Source: DASYCK01 sp036500205
GTDB lineage: Bacteria > Myxococcota_A > Polyangia > Fen-1088
Direction of reading: 5' to 3'
NCBI GenBank assembly: GCA_036500205.1
Contig: DASYCK010000163.1
Span: 1-56,870, forward strand
DNA: 56,870 nucleotides
The notes beneath the pieces are model-generated. The model ran no database searches. It had not been told where the DNA came from and worked only from the letters and a program-made list of their open reading frames with translations. How positions within the stretch are numbered: the first letter of the stretch is position 1; every line of letters starts with the position of its first letter. Both the position numbers and the translations under genes were made by a program. Positions 52,701 to 56,870 of the stretch are shown here, one piece after another.

Positions 52701-53947
52701 ATGTTCAGCTCCCCCGCGGCGGGGTGGCGCGGGTCCCAGCTGGAGATGAGGTTCTTGATCGCCAGGACGCGCGCGCCGCTCTCTAGCTGGAATCTTTGCT
52801 GCGCCGGATCGAAGTCCGCGGCCACCCGCGCGAACACCCCCACCTCCGCGGCCAGCTTCTGGAAGTGCGGATCTTGCGGGCGTTCGTGCTCGCCTCCGTC
52901 GAGGACGGCCCCGAACGGGATGATCTCGACCACCTGATTCCGCTTCGGCTGGTGGTCGCCGTCGCGGGGCGGCGTGAGCATCGTGACCGTGACGGCCTGC
53001 GGATTCGGGTCGCCCAGCCCGGTCACCTTCACGCGATAGAGCGGCGCCGAGTTGTCGATCGCCCAGGCGTACGTCCGCGGGCCGGTCAACATGAGCCGGA
53101 GGCTCTGGTTCTCGGAGCCCAGGTACTCGGGCGGTGGGTCGGGCGTGCACGGCGGGCAATCGTTCGGCTCCTCCGGTTGCTGGAACACCAGCTGCAGCCG
53201 CCCGTTCGAATGCAGCTCGCCGGTCCCGAGGTCGAGCGTGCCGTTGGCCGCGGCCAGTCGGCGCCCGAGCTCGCCGAAGGCGTCGCCGCAGGTCCCGATG
53301 CTCGGGCTCAGGTTCCCCAGCGCCTCGACCCGGCGCATCCGGTGCACCCGCACCGAGGCGTCCGGTCCCGCCAGGCCGCGCTCGAGGATCTCATCGTCCT
53401 CGGTCGCCGTCACCACCTGCTCCCAGGCATTCAGGTAGTAGAAGTCGCGGAACTCGGGGTAGTGCGGCGAATGCGGCGAGCGCGGCGAGAAGAACGCCGG
53501 CGACGACAGCGGCGCCAGCGCCGGCAGGTCGCCGGGCGTTCCGCCCATCTGCAGGAACGCCCGCTGCATCGCCACCGGCTCGGGCTGCTCGAGGACGAAG
53601 CGCGAGCCCCCGACGTAGATCGTTCCCGCCTGGAGGCCGACCTCGTGTACGGCGACGGTGTTGCCGCCGATCTGCACCATGTCGACCGGGAGGCGGTCGC
53701 CGTCGCTCAGGGGGACCACCACCGTGGCGGGCGAGCTCTCGAGGGCCGCGCGCCCGATCGCGAATCCGGCGTCCGGGCTCCCGGCCGGTCCAATCGCGTC
53801 CTCGAGCAGGAGGCGCTGCTGGTCGCCGGCGGCGGCCTCGCCCTCGTTGAAGTCGGCGTCCAGCAGCGACCGGCCCTGTTGCTGGCGCGTCGCCACGTAG
53901 TGCTTGTCCGGCTGGCGCAGCAGGCGCGTGATGTCCTTGACGCTCAT
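49703..53947 (-). CDS. DUF6519-like giant protein with right-handed beta-helix, paralogue C
   Basis: 1,414 residues. ATG 53947 overlaps the stop of the upstream gene (ATGA), so it is translationally coupled. The N-terminus (VKDITRLLRQPDKHYVATRQ, LLDADFNEGEAA, AIGPAGSPDAGFAIG) fits DUF6519. CPPC and DCRTPMRRLTERGC keep the conserved cysteines. The beta-helix begins near 540 (TSIQAAINSLPAGGGLVQVL, ISIQGCGASTIVQS) and includes AWGGLQVRGGSANVQ, GGLGHGITLGSVTW and SGIFVLVGESL. An open frame extends 5' of the ATG to 54775 but is only a shadow of the upstream gene; the ATG before the DUF6519 motif is the natural start. Confidence 0.87.
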   Translation of the reverse strand: MSVKDITRLLRQPDKHYVATRQQQGRSLLDADFNEGEAAAGDQQRLLLEDAIGPAGSPDAGFAIGRAALESSPATVVVPLSDGDRLPVDMVQIGGNTVAVHEVGLQAGTIYVGGSRFVLEQPEPVAMQRAFLQMGGTPGDLPALAPLSSPAFFSPRSPHSPHYPEFRDFYYLNAWEQVVTATEDDEILERGLAGPDASVRVHRMRRVEALGNLSPSIGTCGDAFGELGRRLAAANGTLDLGTGELHSNGRLQLVFQQPEEPNDCPPCTPDPPPEYLGSENQSLRLMLTGPRTYAWAIDNSAPLYRVKVTGLGDPNPQAVTVTMLTPPRDGDHQPKRNQVVEIIPFGAVLDGGEHERPQDPHFQKLAAEVGVFARVAADFDPAQQRFQLESGARVLAIKNLISSWDPRHPAAGELNIGPGDGSDSRFFFMRVWHTAPSADQIEIPISADPNGAPLGDTGIVPLFFRGGRAGDFWEATLRIDARQQIVPFDLLTTSGGVPPHGPRHFYAPLALLTGADQEVFTVSDCRTPMRRLTERGCATRTVGQPGVSDGDFTSIQAAINSLPAGGGLVQVLPGTYLENVTINGLSNISIQGCGASTIVQSPVPSGGESPGTLFAVGTSTQGITISDMVLNAARAALEVLASTDVQLSGLHVVAGDVGTGAFVPASGGDDTILLTVSQSTTVRLSDLTIDNWRKPAINVLESDDIALDEIDCRGAQVLTLLTPAVAPMITLEDANDVRVRRSTLQAFAQFGLSVDGSSNVLIQDLTVGVGPAQTGDGAESQAMSAIDVDSGTEISIDRAFVTMTADSTEHAAVRLLGTGIRLSDSRVETLSDSSVTPAVSSAWGGLQVRGGSANVQIVGNDIVGGLGHGITLGSVTWNSTDGTVTGRVEGVGRVQTTFVNGILVVTGDLTFEFSDAGLSFTASIDPAIVDLVIADNRIASMGTNGISAITVLGMPSGEPFVEVQNGVIADNSVTGNLVQITDGAVPTRADVFPKTFSTDETRSNQLPVMQFLPYAGITLAAATLSLDVRGNSVTDNGTSAVSPTSGIFVLVGESLVITDNRITGNGGRADSTTPPAAGVRAGIAVVFADRPFNPSTGSTPTDSVEDIDQLQVLINGDQPTLDQSGPALRVRGNSVLQPEGRALFAIATGPVSVTSNFLSSLGYHGNSNPPESHLMGDVVYIENFARPWESFNFDPSVLPTRYNAPLGQNTSAYFSNVGSSPYQFISFGGAILFQGNQVIYDWLVEIVPPAGTPLSYVPVALISTDHVTMSGNQVALRVRPDTGLTLPEFGTIVTGPPITLTTPAPLLGNIFSGGATNITTDNRSSESPDAAALSFLTWGDLANLSSFNQATHAALAYSWDNFTTPPSGPRQPPNVQTVGNQTVFLLKSPTLASLLADFNTALVVRQLFRQPQRT

Positions 53948-56870
53948 GTCCCCGCTCCCGTCTCGGACACGGTCACGACCGCCGACGCCCCCTCCAGCAC
54001 GTATTGCGGGAGGACGGCGACCGGCTTGAACTGGTCGACCTTGGCGATGATGCCGGCCAGATGGATCGGCCGGAGCTCTGTCGAGAAGGCGCCCATCTCC
54101 GAGCCGCTCTCGGCCCCCGCCGAAACGGCCGTCGGCGCCGCCTGTGACAGCTGAGCATAGCCGGCGTCGCCGAAGCGCATCGAGGTGAAGAAGAAGCTCA
54201 GCACCTTGTCGAGCGGCGGCACCCGATAGAGCCGCGGGAGCCGCTGAGGCGGCGCGCCCGGATCGACCGGCGGATCGTTGAGCGAGACCGCGGAGAACCG
54301 CACGCAGCTCCCCTGCGTGTTGGCGACGACGACCGTGCCGGCGATGATGCTGTCGGTGACCTGAAGCAGATCGGCGTGCACGTCTCCGAACACCGTCGAG
54401 CGCGCAATCTGAACGGTGCCCGCCGGGTTGAACACGGCAGCGTGACGCCCGTTGGCGTCGGCTGCCGTCTGCCCGGCGTCGATGATGCTGTCCTCGACGA
54501 TCAGCGTCTCGATGAAGCCACCGGTGTCGAGCGAGGTCGGGTCGAGGTTGACGCTGATCGGCGCCACGATCGACTGGCGGATGGTCAGCGTCTTGATCCG
54601 ACCGGTCACGAACAGACGCAGCGGCGCGATCGGGAGCCCATCGGCCCGCGTGCCGCCTGGATCGAGCGTGGTGCTCTGGATGACGATGGAGTCCCAGTCG
54701 AAGTCGCCGGCGCCGGTCCCCGAGATCCCCTCCACCACGAAGTCGCCGACCGTGCCATCCAGGCTGCCGATCCACAGGCCGTCCAACTGGAAGGTGCGGA
54801 TGGCCACCGCGGGATCGGGCGCCAAATTGGCGGCGTCGCCGCTCGCGCTCTCGAGCAGGAGGTACGGCCGCAGGTTCGCGTCGGATTGCAAGGTCAGCGC
54901 CCCGATGGGCGTGGGGCGGTCGAGGACCATCCGGTAGGTCTGGTTGTCCTCGATGGTCAGGCGATCGGCGCCGGCGGGGAGCGGCAGCGTCAGCACGCCC
55001 CCGCCGCTGACCTTCTGCCCGGTGGCGGCATCGGGGTCGAGCAACGGATCGCGCTCGTACGTTCCGGCCCCCAGCTCCCCGGAGAAGCCGTAGAAGTAGA
55101 GGCCGACTGCCGGCGCGCCGGCGCCGAAACCGATGACCGTCGCGCCGTCACCCACGGTGAGCGCCGACGCGAAGAAGGCCCCCGAATAGACGCCTCCTCC
55201 AGGCACGGCGGCCAAGGTCAGCGCCGCGCGCGGAGCGAACAGGGTCCCGGCGAACGCCTGCGACAGCGTCGTGGGGGCGGTCCCGACGTAGACCAGCGTC
55301 ACCGCGCTCGGCGTGCCCCAGATGAACGACTGCTGGCCCGCCAACTGCAGCGAGGTCAGGACGTTGATCGACATCGGCCCGCCGACCGTGTCGATCCGGA
55401 GGGTCCCTCCCTCGGCCACACTGAGGGTCTCGAAGAAGAACGCGCTGCCGGCGGGATCTCCCTTGAGAATGAGCGTCCCCCCTGCCACCACGCTGACGTT
55501 TCCGTACGAGTCGGGCGGCAGCGTCAGAGGCGTCGGACCACCCACCGTGTGGTCGCCCTGGTTTGGCGGCGGGAACGTGACGGTGAAGTCGAGCGCGTCG
55601 ACGAGCGGCAGCGTGTCGTGCTCGCGGGCCGGCTGGTCTTGAACGGCGGTCGCGTCGGCCGTGACGGTGCCCGCCGTGTCGACGCCGCCGCGCACGTGCG
55701 TCCCCGCCGCCAGCGTCACGTCGGCGACGCTGACGATGTTCCCAGTGGTGGCTTGGGGCCCGACGGCGGTGGGGCTGGAGCTGACGTTGACGATCGCGCC
55801 CTGGCCTTGCAGCCCCTGAACCTGCGACGCGCCCACCGTCAATGCGCCGCCGTCGCAGAACAGGACCACGTCGGGGATCGTCAGGCCCGCCGTCAACTGG
55901 ATGGTAATGTCGAACGAGTCGCCGCTCTGGGTCACCTTGCCCAGCCGAGCCGCGCTGGTCTTCCCCTTACCCTTCGTGCTCCGCACGCGCGTCGACTTCA
56001 GGGGAGCCTCCGCGGTGACGAGGCGGCTGGTCAGGAACCGAACCGGCGGCGGGAGGTTCCCGTCCCAGGAGGCGAGGACGTAGGTCTGCCCCGGCTGGGT
56101 CACGACCGACGCCCCGAAGTAGGCCCCGGTGTAGGTGACCGTCTGGTCGAGCTGAATGGCCGCCAGCGGCGCGACCACGATTCCCGAGAACGTCGCGTTG
56201 AGCTGAGCCGCCGTCGTCCCATTGGTCGCGAAGCGCAACGCCGATGCGGAACCCCCCGTCAACGTCTGCGTGCCATTCAAGATGATCTGTCCCTTCACCA
56301 GGACGGTGAGCGTCCCGCCGGAGACGTTGGTCACCAGCGTGGCGCCGCTGTTGATGTCGATGCTGCTGCAGGTGTAGACGCCAGCCGAGAGGATGAGCGT
56401 CCCTCCCGACGCGACATTGATGGCGCCGTAGTCGCCCGGCGGCAGCGTCAGCGAGCCCGAGTTGACGTTCTTGTCGCCCTGGGTGGTGGTCGGAAAATCG
56501 ATCGTGAAGTTGAGCCGGTTGGTGACCGCGCTCAGGTTGGGTGCGACGCCGGTTTGCGAATGGGAGCTGTCCGTCACGCTGGCGCCGATCCCCAGCATCA
56601 GCGTTCCGCCCGTACGGACGAAGCCGTGCACCGTCGCGTTCGAGGCCAGGGAGACCGAGGGCACGCTCCACACGTTCCCGGTCTGGGTGTTCGTCCCCAG
56701 GGCCACAGCCACGGTCCCCGCGTCCCCGACCGCCCCGAAGGTGCCGGCGGTCGCGCCCTGAACCGTCACCCGATCCGCAATCGTCAGCGGCCCCGTCTGG
56801 GCAAACAACACCGTTGATGGGACGTCGAGCGGTGGCGGCGCTGCTGTCGGCGTCGGCGTCGGCGTCGGCG
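53944..56870 (-). CDS. Large beta-rich phage-tail/eCIS-associated protein, 5' end off window
   Basis: The frame stays open to the right edge, where it encodes a Pro-Thr repeat linker (PTPTPTPT), so the true start lies outside; a GTG at 56811 is an internal codon. Two related modules follow: SLTLPPGDYGAINVASGGTL with LSAGVYTCSSIDINSGATL, and LTLPPDSYGNVSVVAGGTL, each ending in a GAYFGAS or GAFFASA strand. Residues near the C-terminus (FTSMRFGDAGYAQLSQAAPT, SGSEMGAFSTELRPIHLAGI) match a motif I know from proteins beside DUF6519 and phage-tail-like genes. It overlaps paralogue C by 4 bases. Probably a structural or surface component; no enzyme motif seen. Confidence 0.78.
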   Translation of the reverse strand, partial: PTPTPTPTAAPPPLDVPSTVLFAQTGPLTIADRVTVQGATAGTFGAVGDAGTVAVALGTNTQTGNVWSVPSVSLASNATVHGFVRTGGTLMLGIGASVTDSSHSQTGVAPNLSAVTNRLNFTIDFPTTTQGDKNVNSGSLTLPPGDYGAINVASGGTLILSAGVYTCSSIDINSGATLVTNVSGGTLTVLVKGQIILNGTQTLTGGSASALRFATNGTTAAQLNATFSGIVVAPLAAIQLDQTVTYTGAYFGASVVTQPGQTYVLASWDGNLPPPVRFLTSRLVTAEAPLKSTRVRSTKGKGKTSAARLGKVTQSGDSFDITIQLTAGLTIPDVVLFCDGGALTVGASQVQGLQGQGAIVNVSSSPTAVGPQATTGNIVSVADVTLAAGTHVRGGVDTAGTVTADATAVQDQPAREHDTLPLVDALDFTVTFPPPNQGDHTVGGPTPLTLPPDSYGNVSVVAGGTLILKGDPAGSAFFFETLSVAEGGTLRIDTVGGPMSINVLTSLQLAGQQSFIWGTPSAVTLVYVGTAPTTLSQAFAGTLFAPRAALTLAAVPGGGVYSGAFFASALTVGDGATVIGFGAGAPAVGLYFYGFSGELGAGTYERDPLLDPDAATGQKVSGGGVLTLPLPAGADRLTIEDNQTYRMVLDRPTPIGALTLQSDANLRPYLLLESASGDAANLAPDPAVAIRTFQLDGLWIGSLDGTVGDFVVEGISGTGAGDFDWDSIVIQSTTLDPGGTRADGLPIAPLRLFVTGRIKTLTIRQSIVAPISVNLDPTSLDTGGFIETLIVEDSIIDAGQTAADANGRHAAVFNPAGTVQIARSTVFGDVHADLLQVTDSIIAGTVVVANTQGSCVRFSAVSLNDPPVDPGAPPQRLPRLYRVPPLDKVLSFFFTSMRFGDAGYAQLSQAAPTAVSAGAESGSEMGAFSTELRPIHLAGIIAKVDQFKPVAVLPQYVLEGASAVVTVSETGAGT

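Noticed and set aside
49703..54775. An extended 1,690-codon version of DUF6519 paralogue C
   Set aside because: The extra 276 codons overlap the upstream gene out of frame and are Arg/His-rich; ATG 53947 with an ATGA overlap precedes the family motif.
54376..56817. 813-codon plus-strand frame opposite the right-edge gene
   Set aside because: Arg/Asp/Gly-rich shadow frame; the minus frame has clear beta modules and a conserved C-terminal motif.

Overview
The window is high-GC DNA with strong third-position GC codon bias. Several secreted lipoproteins carry long Gly/Ala/Thr-rich linkers straight after the lipobox cysteine, and there are many signalling hybrids and mosaic carbohydrate-active proteins. 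This looks like a Myxococcota (Polyangia-like) chromosome. The assignment is inference: no rRNA, tRNA or marker gene is present to prove it.

Left part (1-16.7 kb). A partial Gly-rich lipoprotein runs off the left edge, divergent from a PAS-GGDEF diguanylate cyclase. A three-gene operon follows: a helical/HhH-like protein, a pentapeptide-repeat protein and a bactofilin. Next comes a von Willebrand-type lipoprotein whose signal peptide is separated from a well-placed ribosome-binding site and ATG by one in-frame TAG. A convergent SGNH esterase lipoprotein and two paralogous GAF-AraC regulators flanking a small lipoprotein come next. An ECF sigma factor then heads a run with a modular glycosidase and a LamG lipoprotein, followed by a TruC-type pseudouridine synthase.

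Middle (16.7-33.9 kb). This holds a beta-propeller lipoprotein, a methyltransferase, a c-di-GMP/two-component block (REC-EAL divergent from two translationally coupled REC-kinase hybrids), a vWA lipoprotein, a possible HExxE metalloprotease-like protein and a membrane protein. A PQQ-type beta-propeller protein is coupled to an unusual GH13 amylase-like protein. An SDR oxidoreductase and a GT2-LamG-GT10 fusion glycosyltransferase complete the block.

Right part (33.9-56.9 kb), all on the minus strand, is the accessory region of interest. Reading 5' to 3' from the right edge: a partial beta-rich protein with a C-terminal motif I associate with phage-tail-like loci; three giant paralogous proteins (about 1,405-1,460 aa) with a DUF6519-like N-terminus and a right-handed beta-helix; a small helical protein; a DUF4157 (eCIS-core) protein with a C-terminal HNH/ENDO VII-like toxin tip; its presumed immunity gene; a tandem immunity copy broken by a decayed IS3-family element and by a frameshift; and a second DUF4157 protein with LysM and phospholipase-like parts, overlapping a small lipoprotein. 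DUF4157 and DUF6519 families are known companions of extracellular contractile injection systems. The best reading is a cargo/fibre module of such a system, with the sheath, tube, baseplate and ATPase genes expected beyond the right edge.

No CRISPR array, tRNA, rRNA or phage integrase was recognised.
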